NCBI GenBank assembly: GCA_014529385.2
Contig: CM043942.1
Location: 110,109,641-110,173,640 of the forward strand
Direction: 5' to 3'
Length of the DNA: 64,000 nt
From: Adiantum capillus-veneris
Taxonomy: Eukaryota > Streptophyta > Polypodiopsida > Polypodiales > Pteridaceae
Position 1 is the first letter of the stretch. Each line of letters opens with the position of its first letter. The notes under the pieces were generated by a model. That model worked only from the letters and a program-made list of their open reading frames with translations, ran no database searches and was not told where the DNA came from. A program made the translations under genes and the position numbers. Shown one piece after another: positions 47,110 to 58,517 of this stretch.

Positions 47110-47313
47110 TCACTTTTCAAAGGGTCCATTTGCAAGCACTATTTGCCTCGGGCCATGCACCAACCTTCTATTTCCATTTATCTGACAATTGTGACAGCTT
47201 TTACACCAATGTTGAACATCCACATGCAAGCTTGGCCAAACATACCCCGCAAGCAAAATCTTCTTCACAGTTGATTCTTGGGCAAAATGACCACCACATG
47301 CCTCTTCATGCAA
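47110..47313 (-). pseudogene. Integrase H-H-C-C zinc-binding region of Tat element
   Basis: HEEACGGHFAQESTVKKILL, then DVQHWCKSCHNCQINGN: the H-x3-5-H and C-x2-C ligands of the integrase N-terminus. It is preceded in frame, after a TGA at 47361-47359, by the RNase H ORF and followed by a TGA before the core. Confidence 0.75.
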
Positions 47314-47358
47314 ACCTTTTAGAATGGTTGGAATTTCCTCGATAGTTGGTACTCTTCT

Positions 47359-48120
47359 TCACACTTGATCCTTCCCTCTTTGATAGAGGGAGCCTTCTAG
47401 GAAGAGATAGAAACTTGCCTTCTTCATGAGTCTCCTCTTTTGAGCCTTCGTGAAGTCTTGTGGAAACTCACCCTCCAAAATGTAGCCAATAATGGGAGCC
47501 AATGACTCCAATCCCTGGTATCTCGGTTGCTTGACAGCTGCTGCCACCATGATGACCTGCACTTCTCTCTCAACACATGTAACTGCTTGTTGTGCAAGTA
47601 AATCGGCATCTTCATTTTGTTTCCTCGGAATATGATATAGTTGCACTTCTTCAAACTGATTAAATATCCTACGAATGGCATGAACTTTTGTCCTTAAGCT
47701 TTCATTCTTGCATGCCCAAATGCCTAAAATCTGTTTAACAATGAGAAGTGCATCTCCCTTTACCATGAGACGTTTTATCCCTTGGCCAATGCACATCTTT
47801 AAACCATGAAGTAGTGTGTCGTATTCTGCTTCATTGTTGCTAGTTGAACCTGGTAGATTGACCTTCTCTTTCATGACCACCTCTCCACTTGGGTTGAGCA
47901 ACACTAGCCCTCCCCCTGCTTTCCCTGTGGCTCGTCGAAAAGCTCCATCAAAGAACAAGGTAAAAGCATTGGGAATAATTTTTGGTGGTGGCAATGGTAG
48001 GGTCTTTACTTGAGGCACCTTAATTTCCTTCTCATGTACCCTATAAGTGAGAATCCCTGCCAATTGTGCACGCACACTATCTTCTACCTTGAAAGAGTAT
48101 TGGAACTCTTGCAACTCCAT
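47359..48120 (-). pseudogene. Second (RVT_3-type) RNase H of Tat element
   Basis: 253 codons. Motifs: TLFFDGAFRRATGKAGGGLV (first Asp), TSNNEAEYDTLLHGL (Glu), RLMVKGDALLIVKQILG (Asp), RKQNEDADLLAQQAV (final Asp). This is the plant/archaeal type RNase HI carried by Tat/Ogre elements in addition to the pol RNase H. It overlaps the end of the RT ORF in another frame. The true reading crosses by a one-base frameshift near 48115-48125 (ISKWI into MELQEFQYSF). Its C-terminus enters a linker that ends at TGA 47361-47359. Confidence 0.8.
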
Positions 48121-49465
48121 AAATCCACTTTGAGATCCTAGTACTAAGATTCATTTGAGATGACACCCAAGGGAACAAATTTTCTGCAGTGAGAATTACA
48201 AAAGGTTTTGGTAGCAGGTAGGATCTAAACTTTCTCACCGCAAACATGAGAGAAAGCATCATGAGTTCTGCTTCTGTGTAGTCTCTCTCCAAAGCATTCA
48301 TGACCCTACTAGCAAAGTAGATGGGTCGCATCCTTGTACTGTGGGGATATTGTTGTAGCAACACAGCACCAATTGTTTCCCTTCCAACACTAGAGCTAAC
48401 AAAGAATGTGTGCTCCCAACAAGGAGGCATGAGTGTTGGTAGCTCTGAAAAAATGACTTTAATGTTACAAAAATACTCTTCAAGCTCATCAGACCATGCA
48501 AATTCTACTTGTTGTGTCAAATTTTGCAAAGGATGAAGCAACTCCGAGGCTAAGTGAATGAAGCGTGACATATACTTCACCTTCTGAATGAAAGAGATGA
48601 CCTCCTTAAGACTCTTTGGTGATGGGAGCTCAATAAGAGCCTTTGCCTTTGAAGGATCCACCTCAATGCCTTTATAGGAAACCTTGTGACCGAGCAAGAT
48701 CACTTCATCCTCACCTATGTGGCACTTGTCGGGGTTGAGTTGACCTCCCATGTCGTAGAGCTTCTTTAAACCTTCTTCCACCCTTTGTAGATGCAATGAT
48801 TTTGAGCTATAAATGCAGAAATCATCAATGAACACCCTAATTGAATTTCCAAAGAATGCTTGAAACACCATGTTCATGAAACGTTGGAATGTTGCAGGAG
48901 CATTTGTCAGACTAAATGGCATGACTCTAAAAGCATAACAACCCCAAGGAGTGATAAAGGTTGTTTTCAATTGATCTTCCAATGCGATACCTATTTGAAA
49001 GTAGCCTGAGTAGCCATCACACACACTGTACTTCTCATGACCAGCTACCTCATTTAGTATCTCATCCTGAAATGGGAGGGGAAAGTGATCTCTTTTTGTT
49101 GCCTCATTGAGTGGACGGTAATCCACACACACCCTCCACTTTCCGTTTTTCTTAGGAGTGACAACAACGGGAGAGACCCACTCTGAATTCTCCACTGGAT
49201 AAATGAAACCTGCTGCTAGAAGCTTTCTTACCTCCTTGAGTAAAGCCTGCTCCTTGATGACTCCTAGCCTTCGTAGCTTCTGAGCCTTAGGTGTGGCCTC
49301 TGGCTTCAACTCAATTTTGTGTTGAACAGCATCTACTCCACGCACATTGGTGTAGTCTTTAGCAAAAAGCCTAGGAAATTTCCTTAGCACACATTTGAAC
49401 TCCTCTCTTTCATCCTTTGTAAGTGTTGTAGATAGCATACCTTTTAGCATTCTTTCATCTTCCAC
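48077..49465 (-). pseudogene. Reverse transcriptase and first RNase H of Tat element
   Basis: 462 codons open. [79 protein letters not shown], and catalytic VFIDDFCIYSS (F-I-D-D). Connection and RNase H follow (TLMPPCWEHTFFVSSSVGRE with the usual Asp changed, and RDYTEAELMMLSLMFAVRKF). It copies element RNA into DNA. It is joined in the same frame to PR through a single TGA at 49471-49469. One frameshift at its end separates it from the second RNase H. Confidence 0.85.
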
Positions 49466-49468
49466 TTT

Positions 49469-50092
49469 TCAGTTCTCTTGGGAACCTACCTCCTCCAAAC
49501 CTTGACAAGAGGTCTCTTGGTTGGTTGGATTAAACCTTACCCCCATGACTTCAATGGAAGACTCCTCTTCAGTAATGCTGCCGCTAATTTCTTCTTCTGA
49601 AGTGCTATCGGTCCAGCCTTCCTCCGTCTCACTTTGAGATGATTCTTCATGGAGCTCCTCTTGGCGTTGCTCCTTTATGTCAAAGACAACCTTCTTATGA
49701 TTGTCATTCCTGCAAATTAGCTTTCCACTCTCCCAATCCTGCAAAGCTCGCATTTTCATTAGCCATGGTCTCCCTAGGATAAATGGGTAACCATTTCCTT
49801 TGGTAGACATGACATAGAAATCCACTGCCTTCTTAATGCCAAAGGCCTCCACAAAAACATTTTTACAAATGCCTACGCACCTAGCCTTGCTATTGTTTGC
49901 CATCTTGACTTTAATTTCAGGTGTCTCATGGATGTGCATGCCTAGTTTTTGCATGAGTCCCTCTGTCATGATGCAAATTTGTGCACCCCCATCCACTAGA
50001 CCTTTCCTAACCAATCTTCCTTTGATGTAACAATCTAGCACAGGTGTAATATCCTCATTCATTTCAGCTTGTGCAATTTTTACAATAGGCAC
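49469..50092 (-). pseudogene. Aspartic protease of Tat element
   Basis: 207 codons. The active site reads KGLVDGGAQICIM (D-G-G-A form), followed by KVKMANNSKARCVGICKNVF and GYPFILGRPWLMKM, the retropepsin core. The acidic tail (TEEGWTDSTSEEEIS) leads to RT. It cleaves Gag-Pol. Upstream the frame is broken between 50311 and 50092 by TGA, TAA and a frameshift. Confidence 0.8.
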
Positions 50093-50310
50093 ACTCTCTT
50101 TTACCTTCTCCTAGTGCTAACTGCCCTTGTTAAATCCCTCCTAACTTGTGGACATAATGCAAGAAATTAAGGCCATGAGATATCAGGACCCTTACCTCTC
50201 ATGTCTTCCAACAGGTTGTATGGAGCCATACCATGTCCAAGAGGGAAGTCTTGGAGGTTGATACGAAGTCGAGTCCTCTTAGCTTCCTTGGTCTCCTTTG
50301 CCTTCTTTTC

Positions 50311-51369
50311 TCATCCATGGTCACTTTGTGATGTAACTCCTTCTTTCTCCTTATCTTTCCCTCGGCCACGCTTAATGCCATTTGATTCCATGTCAACCTC
50401 TCTTGAATTTGTCACCTCTACCATATGCACATTTGGGTCTGGCAAAGGTGGAACTCCTTCCACTCCTTGTGGAGGTGGTCTTGCTCCATTTGGCCTTTGT
50501 AGAAGTCGTGGTTGCTGACTAGTTCCTTCACCTGCATTCATCACTGGGTAATTCAAGTTAGGTCTCCCTGGCTCCCCACGGGGCCAAGGACAATTATACA
50601 TCCCATGTCTAGACTCTCCGCAATTCCAACATTGCAAGAATCTCCTAGGTCGTGGTGGATCTCGCTCTTCTGACTTCTTTGCTTGTCCCTTAGGACCTAC
50701 AGCTTGTGCAAGGTGAATTGACAACTTACTTAAGGATTCATTTAACTTTTCAATTACCTCTACTGTTACCTCTGGAATCTCTTTGGATGTTGATGCTTGT
50801 ATTTTTCCCTTAGGTCTAGGACCCTCTATTGGAACCTCTCCTCTTAGGCACTTGAGTTTCCTATACTTCTCAACAGCTCTAGTTTCAGCTACGTCAAAGG
50901 TAGCAGGTGCACCCGCCTCAACTTTTATCTTGAGTGTGGGAAAGAGACCGGCTATGAACCTCTCCTTCTTTAGGAACTCTGCACCATCACCAGGGTTAGC
51001 GACATTTCTTACCCATACAGCCCAAAGACGTAGAAACTCTTGCTTGTACAAGTAGTAGTCATCTAAGTATTTTTGCTTACGAGAAACAATGTCTTGCCAT
51101 AGTTTTTGAGTGTTTTGGGGATCAAAGAAGTATTTCTTGAAACGATTTAAAACTTCTTTGTAATTCCCATTAACTTCCTCAGGCAAAGATTCAAACCAAG
51201 TGCTAGCATCTTTCCTAAGGACTACCTCAAACATTTCTACACGTTCCTGATCAGTTACTATCCTCTTGATACGGCAAGACATTTTGAAATTTGCTAAAAA
51301 TAATTATGCATCCTCCCCAGGCTCTCCAAAGAACAAGGGGTAACCACTCATTTGCCTAGTTGTATCCAT
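50311..51369 (-). pseudogene. gag of Tat element
   Basis: The likely start is ATG 51369-51367 (MDTTRQMSGYPLFFGEPGED), then a TAA at about 51308, then 323 open codons: RVEMFEVVLRKDASTWFESL, YKEVLNRFKKYFFDPQN, and a CCHC zinc knuckle CWNCGESRHGMYNCP. It ends at a TGA (QSDHG, stop) after which the frame continues as EKKAKETKEAKRTRLRI. Gag forms the particle and packages element RNA. Only one or two base changes separate it from an open frame. Confidence 0.8.
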
Positions 51370-51431
51370 GTTGCTGGTTTTACTCAAAAAAATAAAATCT
51401 TTTTTTATTTTTTGTTTTGCAAAATCAAATT

Positions 51432-51889
51432 TCAAAGTAGAATGAAAATGTAAACGTCAAAGCTTAGATCATAGCGAATCAATGGCAAAATGAACGGATT
51501 GACTGAGGCATTGATAGCAGCTACTTGCCTAGGTTCAAACATACAACGGAAAACACGTTGAAATTGTAACTTTGTGCCAACTATTACATGCACGTCTTCT
51601 CTAGCCAAAGGAATAAGTGTACGATACAAGTCCTCTTGATTCATTACCCTAGCTAAAACAAGATAAACATATGTACATCAAAAGAGACATTATAGTTTAC
51701 AAGTGGGAGTATAATAGGATTAGGAGATTGTAGAATATCTCTCAATGCTTCAGCACCAAAGAGGAATACAATACGTTGTTGAAAAAAGATTTTTCTATCA
51801 ATGCGAACATTTATCCTAATCCCTTGCACCCAATGAAACTGATGAAATTGAATTGCATGAGCACGATTAGGAGATGGTGGATTGTTCAT
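51432..51889 (-). other. Two related small leader ORFs upstream of gag
   Basis: ORF A is 51889-51653 (78 codons) and ORF B is 51644-51432 (70 codons). Both end in the same pattern: NPIILPLVNYNVSFDVHMFI in A and NPFILPLIRYDLSFDVYIFI in B, so B looks like a tandem duplicate of A. Both are also found in the gypsy leaders at 3.0-3.4 kb (minus) and 7.36-7.78 kb (plus). Their function is unknown to me. Confidence 0.6.
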
Positions 51890-51966
51890 GTAAACACAAC
51901 TAGTTTTTGAAGACTTACCTTGTGTACGCTAACACAACCGCTCGTCCTCCGTGGGGGCACCAAAAT

Positions 51967-52225
51967 TGAGGCGGTCCGGGGTGGGCAACAAGAAGAGCAA
52001 CCTCTAGACACTCTTCAAGGCTTCCGTGCTGCTCAATGGGGCTGGGGCACAACACAACACAAACCAAAACAACAAACCCACATCCAAATCCCAACTACAC
52101 AAGGGGCACCACCTAGTTTAAGAGCGAACTAGGACGCAAAAGAGGAGAATCGTTAGAGCAACCCACAAACAAGCAAGGAATTTACACTAACCCTAAAACC
52201 AATGGAACACTCTCAAACACTAAAA

Positions 52226-52285
<60 letters not shown>

Positions 52286-54595
52286 TGTACAACTTAGCTT
52301 CAACTTTATATTTTGCACAAAAAGGAACTTAGAGCTTGCGGAATCAAGTGACAAGATTTGGTTATAGCATCACTAGCACATTGTCTTAGGGTTATGGGAG
52401 CCCTCTCACCATCCACCCTCTTACAATGGTAGCCAAACAATAGCCAATGAATCACAAGCAACAAAACAACAACCTTCAATGAAACAAGTCACCTTATGAA
52501 GCTGAATGAGTTTGCCAAGCCAAATTGGAGGAGAAGCGTGAGGCTTTGGACATGAATTGCACCCAAAACTACCAATTCATTGATTTTGGGGTAGATACAA
52601 CAATGGTAGGAAGAATATCTTCTACTCGCACTCACTCAAACTAGCTCAAGCTTTTCTATGCACCAAGGTGATGGTGTATAGGAAGCTTACTCTCTCTTTA
52701 CAACCAAGATAGAACTAGCGTGTGGTACGCTCAATCTAGTGTGCAATGGTATAGTCATGTCTTTAACAAGGAGGAATGGGTTCTATTTATAGGTTTTAGA
52801 AGCCTTGATTAGGATTAAGCCTAATCAATTTTATTAGGAAAGATCAAGGATTATGAATTTTTATGAATTTCAAATGAGAATGGGGTCTCTCTTTTCTCTT
52901 GAGTCACATGGATGTGGGCTCAAGTAAGAGAATTATTGATGTGGTGAAAGGAGAGAAACTTCCATGGGAGTGAGTGAATTTGGTTTACTTGTGCGGTTGC
53001 CTACTCCATATGTTGATAGTGTGGGTTCATTTTTACAAGAGAAGTTAGTTGTTAGTGGTAATAATCACTAGAATTGTTAGTGATACATTTACAATGGGTA
53101 GGATGAGTTGATTTGATGAAGGAAGAGAGGTGAATTAAAAGAGAATCATTGAGATGGTGAAGCTTTGAAGAAGCTTGAACTCACCCTTGTGTAGATTGTG
53201 GAAAAAATGACTGCTGGTCTTCTTCTTCTTCTTCGCTTCTTTACGCCGCCGCCACGGTTGACCACCAGGATGAAAAGAGGATTTGTTGATGAAAAATCCT
53301 CAATTTGCAGAAGTTATCATGGTTAAGATGCTGAATTTTAGATATTTTTAGGAGAGGTAAATGAAATTGTAACATAGAAGCAATAGAGAGAGACATGGAG
53401 AGGGTGTATGTATGTAGAGGTTCATAAAAGAACTATAGGGATGAGAGAGAAGGGTAATGGTGAAGAGGGTGGGAGAAGCCATGGAAATTGCAGGTTTGAG
53501 TGAGGGAAGGAGAGGGAGGGATGTGTAAGAGTGAGTAGGTGTGTGGAAGGGTGAGAGAAGACTAAGGGCTACTTGTGAGAAAAGTGGGCAGATTGGGGTC
53601 CACTCAAAAAAGCATAGCTCACCGCTGGTAGCTCCAAAACTCATGAAAAAATTTGAGGTGATTATTCAGAGCGTGGGCTACATTTTCTCTTATGACCACC
53701 GCTCCAAATTTGGAGTGGAGATAGGTGCCAAAATTCTCACCAAAAAGTCTGTCTTTATGCCTGCAAAAGTCTTTTAGTGGCCCCCTCCTTTGTTGAATTT
53801 GTACAATGCATCCAAGAGTGAGCCCCTCCTTTGTCATATTATAATACAAATCATCCAAGTTGCCCTTGACCCATGCATGGAGGAGGATTATTGGTGAATA
53901 AAGAAATATATACATGGTGGGACTAGTGTATGGACTATTCATGGACTTTAGCTCAATAAGCACATAGTGTTAGAATAATGAGTAGAAATAATAATAAAAA
54001 TATGGAGGAGTTATGGATATGGAAAGATATTGGAATCATATGATATGGTCCCTCCTTGAATTATTTTGGATGAAAGAGGAAAAGGTATGCAAGTAAACAA
54101 TATAATAAACGTAACCAATGAGTAGAAATCAATTTTTTGTTTTCACGAGGGTGAGGGTGAAAATGTGGGAGTGATTTGTATAAAGAAAAAATATGAGGTT
54201 AGAGTATGTACATATTGGCAAAAAATATAATTATGGTGTAAGAGGATGAAAGAAGGTGTACATAGGTTTAATAAAACACAGACCTAAGTAGAAATATTTA
54301 AATAAAATACCAAAATAATTATAAAAAATCCCTATATTTAGGCCAAATATACAATGAAATATTTACACACAAAGAAGCCATAACATACTTTTATTTTTTA
54401 TTATTTTTATTTTTTTGGCTCAACTAGCCCAGTGACTAGCTAGCTGAGAGTTTTTAAGAAGATATGGAAAAAGCCCCCTAACTCACATACGCCTATGTAC
54501 AGTGAAATGGTAGGGATAGCCATAGCGTTTGGGTGAATTTGGTAGGGTGGAGTAACTTACTATGGCAATTACGGAGAGCCGAAAAACGGCTATCA
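51967..54595 (-). repeat. 5' LTR of Tat element (2,629 bp)
   Basis: Same ends as the 3' LTR. Contains the GA tract 52230-52281. Followed on the minus strand by TTTTGGTGCCCCCACGG, the likely primer binding site region. Confidence 0.9.
52783..52793 (-). promoter_or_regulatory. LTR TATA box of Tat element
   Basis: CCTATAAATAG on the minus strand, within AAAACCTATAAATAGAACCC. The same sequence is in the 3' LTR near 44248-44258. A likely element promoter. Confidence 0.6.
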
Positions 54596-54599
54596 GTAC

Positions 54600-57500
54600 A
54601 TGAGAAACCACATGCACTATTATCATCCCCCCACCTTGATATCATTTACACAGAAGTATGTCCTGATGATTTCAAGAAAATCTGAATTTAAGGCAAATTT
54701 TCATAGATGCCGTTTGCGAGCGAAGCCAAAGGTGTTAGGCGAGGCGAAGAGCGGGTGAGGAAGGGGCGCAACATGTTGGGCTGGGCTAAAGCGTTGTGCA
54801 CAGAAGCTACTTCAAAAGTGTCGGTGAGCTTGAAAAGGATTATTTTTTTATACAAATGCAGCTGCTTCTTGAGCACGAAAATCCCTCGGGTGAGATGGTT
54901 ACTAGGTGAGACTGTGGCATTGGGTTATTTCGTCAGAATTCGATCTCAGCTTGTAGATTTTTTGAGTAGCACCCACACAAGGGTTGGCCTAGGACTTGAG
55001 GGGTATCTACAGAGATTCCCAGTAAAACCAAGAGTGACCGAAAGAATGCAAAAAAAATTCTTTTTTTTAATAAAATTACTGGTTTTTCCTTCCGCAGGCA
55101 TCGGCCCAGTAGCACACTGGTCTGCTACTGCAACCAATCCGCGCCGGCGCGGACTGGTTCCAGTAGTATACCAATAGGCAGTAGTGGCTGGCTGTATCAA
55201 TGGTGGAAGGAAAAATGTCACGATCAATTCCAGAGCTTCCCAAGGTAATCAGGTGGCCGATCACGATCCAATCAAGGTACACCCCTCTTAGGCAGCTGCA
55301 TGTACATAGCGATGAAATATCAACTGCAGCCGTTGAAAGGCTGCCTCTGTGTACACCCCAACCTTCAAGTGATCGATCCCGATCCGTGCAATGGATTGCG
55401 ATCGATGGTGCAAAACCTTAGTGAATAGGAGTCACCAAGTGAGACCCAATTGTGGTGCACTCAAGCACCACCCGGGAGAACTCCACCGTCACGGACTGCT
55501 ACTTCGAAGACTTGCAGACGAAGCCCTATATGGTTGCATGTAGACCCCTTGTCTTGGACACCAGCACAGACCCTGCTCAGATCCCTGCTACGCCAAACTC
55601 ATACCACTGCTAGAGCATGTTCAAATCATTACATGTCTGCCATGCTCATATCACTCATAAGCTCACATTGAGCTCTTTTCTTCTAATATACAATTCGGAT
55701 GGAGCCTCTATATCCTCTTTTAGGTGAAAGGAACCATGACGGTCAAACTTAAGTTTGAGAATGATCAGGCTGTGGTTAAATATCATCTAGCTTGCCGATG
55801 TGTGCGTGCACGTGACCGATCGCACAACGCTTTTGGAGGCGCAACAAGTAAGCTAGTGCTATCATCGCAAGGCTCCAGTTGCATGCACATGTACGTAGGG
55901 TGGTGGTAAGGTGAGAGGACTTGGTCGTTAAGGTAGAGGGTTCGAAGCATGAGTGAAATGCGGGTTAACTTTTTGGTCAATGGGTTCCAGCCGGTTGCAG
56001 TTGACTAGTAACCAGCTCAGGCTGCTTTGCCATGAGCGCAAGCTAGCCCATATATAGCGAAAGCCGATCAGCAGAGGTTAGCTTACATGCAAGCAAAGAT
56101 GGTGTAAACCTAGCTTACAACATAGCCATAACAAAGGTGTCCATAGCTCCCTCTTGCACCCTCAACCTTTCTTCAGACCTTCACTTCATCTATTTGGTCG
56201 ATCCAACCCATTAACTCTATCAACTTTTGCTCAAACCCTCCCAAACTAAACTCACCCTTTGCTCCCCATGATAAGGGGCTTGTAGCCCCACACAAATATT
56301 CAATGCAAAAAAGAATAGGGAAATATTGAGGGAGAAGAGTGTTTGAAGATTGAGACCGATATTGGTGGACCCTTATGAAGTACTTGAAGAAGATAGTCGC
56401 AGACCTGAGTATATAATTATCACTAGAATGATGGTTTTAAAGCTTGAATTTTTGACATGAATCTTTGATTTGTGGTGATGGTTAAAACATAGATTGCATA
56501 TTATTTTCTTTCAACATTATGGCATTCATTCTAATTTTTCCTCAAATTCGCTCGAAATTTGTCTGTGCTCGGTTTTTTTTGCTCAATGATTAGAAACCCC
56601 CAAAACTACCCAATCCCTCGAGTTGTGTCGAGGATGACCCAGCCTAGGAGCGGGGGAATGTTAGCACATGGCTAACATCAGGAGCCTACATATAGCCTCT
56701 GATGTAATTTTTCACTTTTTTAGCATTCTAGACACCCATAGCCCTAAGCTATTGTAATTATTTTGATTGTGGGATTATGTTGTAACAATTATGTGATCAT
56801 GATCCAGACAGATGGGGCTACATGCTTTTGTATTGTATTAAGAAATCCTAGGCTATTAAGAGTTAAAACATTAATTTGCTCATTTTTGAACCTTCAACCT
56901 TTGGCTAAGATATAAAAGCCATTTTTTGCAAAACCTAAGTGAGACTTTTTGGATAATAAAAATTACAACTAACTTGTAGAGCATTGTGTACTTTTCTTTT
57001 TCTTTCTCAAGCTCATAACTCCCTCATGAAGTGTTTGTTTGAAGTGCATATTGCTTCATTGCATTCACATGTGAATAATCTTTGCAACATTGTGCTTTTC
57101 TCGCGGTATAACTTTATTTTTGTTGCTCCACACCTACTCCTTAATCTAATGATCATAACTCTCGATTTACATAACAAAAGTGCATTTTATGTATAGGAGG
57201 GATGTAGTGGCTTCATTGCTAAGCTCTAAGGTGTATTTGGGGTAAAAAATGGTTAGGTCAAATCTGTGTTGTAGATGATAAGCACAATTTTGGCGAGTTG
57301 TCAAAAGGGAGATTTGTAAGTTCAGGCATGCGTCTTTAGATGTTATTAACCCATCCTATAAGTTTTGTCTCATTTGCTTAGTGAAATGATGAGATTTGTA
57401 TGTGGTGTCATAGATAGCTTCTGCTGCCTGATATATAGTTGAGTTTAATTTTGAGCTAGATAGGGATTGAGTGTACTTTCCAAGAGATTGAAAACCTCTT

Positions 57501-57640
57501 GTAGCCTCCATGCACAAGTCAAGTCGACTCCGTCCCATGGTATGACATTTATGTTTGTGGTTCTCACTGTTTATCACAACAAGATAGCAAAGCTTGGCAT
57601 TTGGAGAGCCCCACATTTTCTTTAAGAAATCTAGATCTCC
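54600..57640. other. Mostly non-coding region between two elements
   Basis: Contains the 133-bp palindrome at 55083-55215 and a 56-codon exon-like ORF at 55443-55613 (STVTDCYFEDLQTKPYMVAC). It also has CGATCGAT-rich sequence around 55370-55405 and AT-rich sequence from 56.3 kb on with no domain recognised. Confidence 0.5.
55083..55215. mobile_element. 133-bp palindromic (MITE-like) element
   Basis: The two arms meet at GCGCC|GGCGC (55141-55150) without a loop. Outer ends TTTTTCCTTCC (55083-55093) and GGAAGGAAAAA (55205-55215) are perfect complements. Inner arms CAACCAATCCGCGCC and GGCGCGGACTGGTTC pair with two mismatches. The sequence between them pairs imperfectly. Confidence 0.6.
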
Positions 57641-58517
57641 TAGAGGTTTTGTATCAGGAATCTGTCAGGTGACTGAATCTGAACTGAAAACTGAATACTA
57701 AGAAAAACAAGAATTTGACATTGCACATGGCTTTAATTCTCTTCTTCTTCTTCATTCCACATGTCCAAAACGTTACAACTATCAGGGAATAACCCGTTTT
57801 TTTATTTGAAGAGGTTTTGTCCCTTTCACACTACAAATCCTGACTACAGCTTCCTGAAAAAACTACAAACACTGAATTGGAATTATAAAACTACACCCAT
57901 TTTGGGTTTAACACCTAACACAGCTCGGTGGTAGAAAGTTTTTCCCAACAAAAACTTTTGACTCAATAACCACAAATCCTTTGTTCAAAAAAAAACTTAG
58001 TGCTAATAACTATATAGAGTGCAAAGTGAAGTGCGTGGGAACTTAATCCAAGATTCACAAACTACACACTACATAATTACTAAACGTCGCCCATTTCCCC
58101 CTGAAGGATTACATTGATATCCCAATTTGTGCACCACCTCACCATCAAGAGTGATTTATAAATGCACTATTTATTGGCAACATACCAAGGCTTGGAACCC
58201 ATCAAGTAAGTCATCATCCATGAGTGCTCATACAAAACAAACTTGTAGAACCAAAGTTCTATGATCAAGATTTTACGCCATGAACATTCAGTAAAAATAG
58301 CCGAATTCAGGTTTAGGATCCTCTGCATCCCTAAAATTTGCTTGTTGAAAACTGCATTCTTACAAACTGCATCTTTGTGCAAATCTAAAATTCATCAAAC
58401 ATATTCTCAAAACATCTTCTCAAGAAGACAAATTGATTCCACGAACCATAGAAAAATTGATCTAAATGATGCACAAACATCTCCTCTTCAATATCCATCA
58501 TGCTCGGCAAATCAAAC

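Larger units (their letters stand above)
43406..54595 (-). mobile_element. Nearly complete Tat-type Ty3/gypsy element, ~11.2 kb
   Basis: Minus orientation: 5' LTR 54595-51967, leader, gag, PR, RT-RNase H, second RNase H, integrase, polypurine tract and 3' LTR 46058-43406. Five bases AGTAC precede it (43401-43405) and are found again at 54595-54599, so it has a target duplication (4 bp if the final A belongs to the LTR). The two LTRs are almost identical apart from the GA tract, so the insertion is recent. The extra RNase H between pol RNase H and integrase is the mark of the Tat/Ogre clade. Each ORF is interrupted a few times, mostly by TGA. Confidence 0.9.

Noticed and set aside
50201-51055. 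Plus-strand ORFs opposite gag
   Set aside because: Antisense shadows of the minus-strand gag.
46087-51369. Programmed TGA readthrough or recoding in the Tat element
   Set aside because: TGA falls at several unrelated positions together with TAA and frameshifts, which fits decay better than a regulated readthrough site.
54707-55177. 156-codon ORF
   Set aside because: Its C-terminal part translates the palindromic element and the rest has no domain; a chance frame is more likely.
55894-55955. Another tRNA-like head with GGTTCGAAGC
   Set aside because: Only the B box is convincing; the A-box side is too weak to call.
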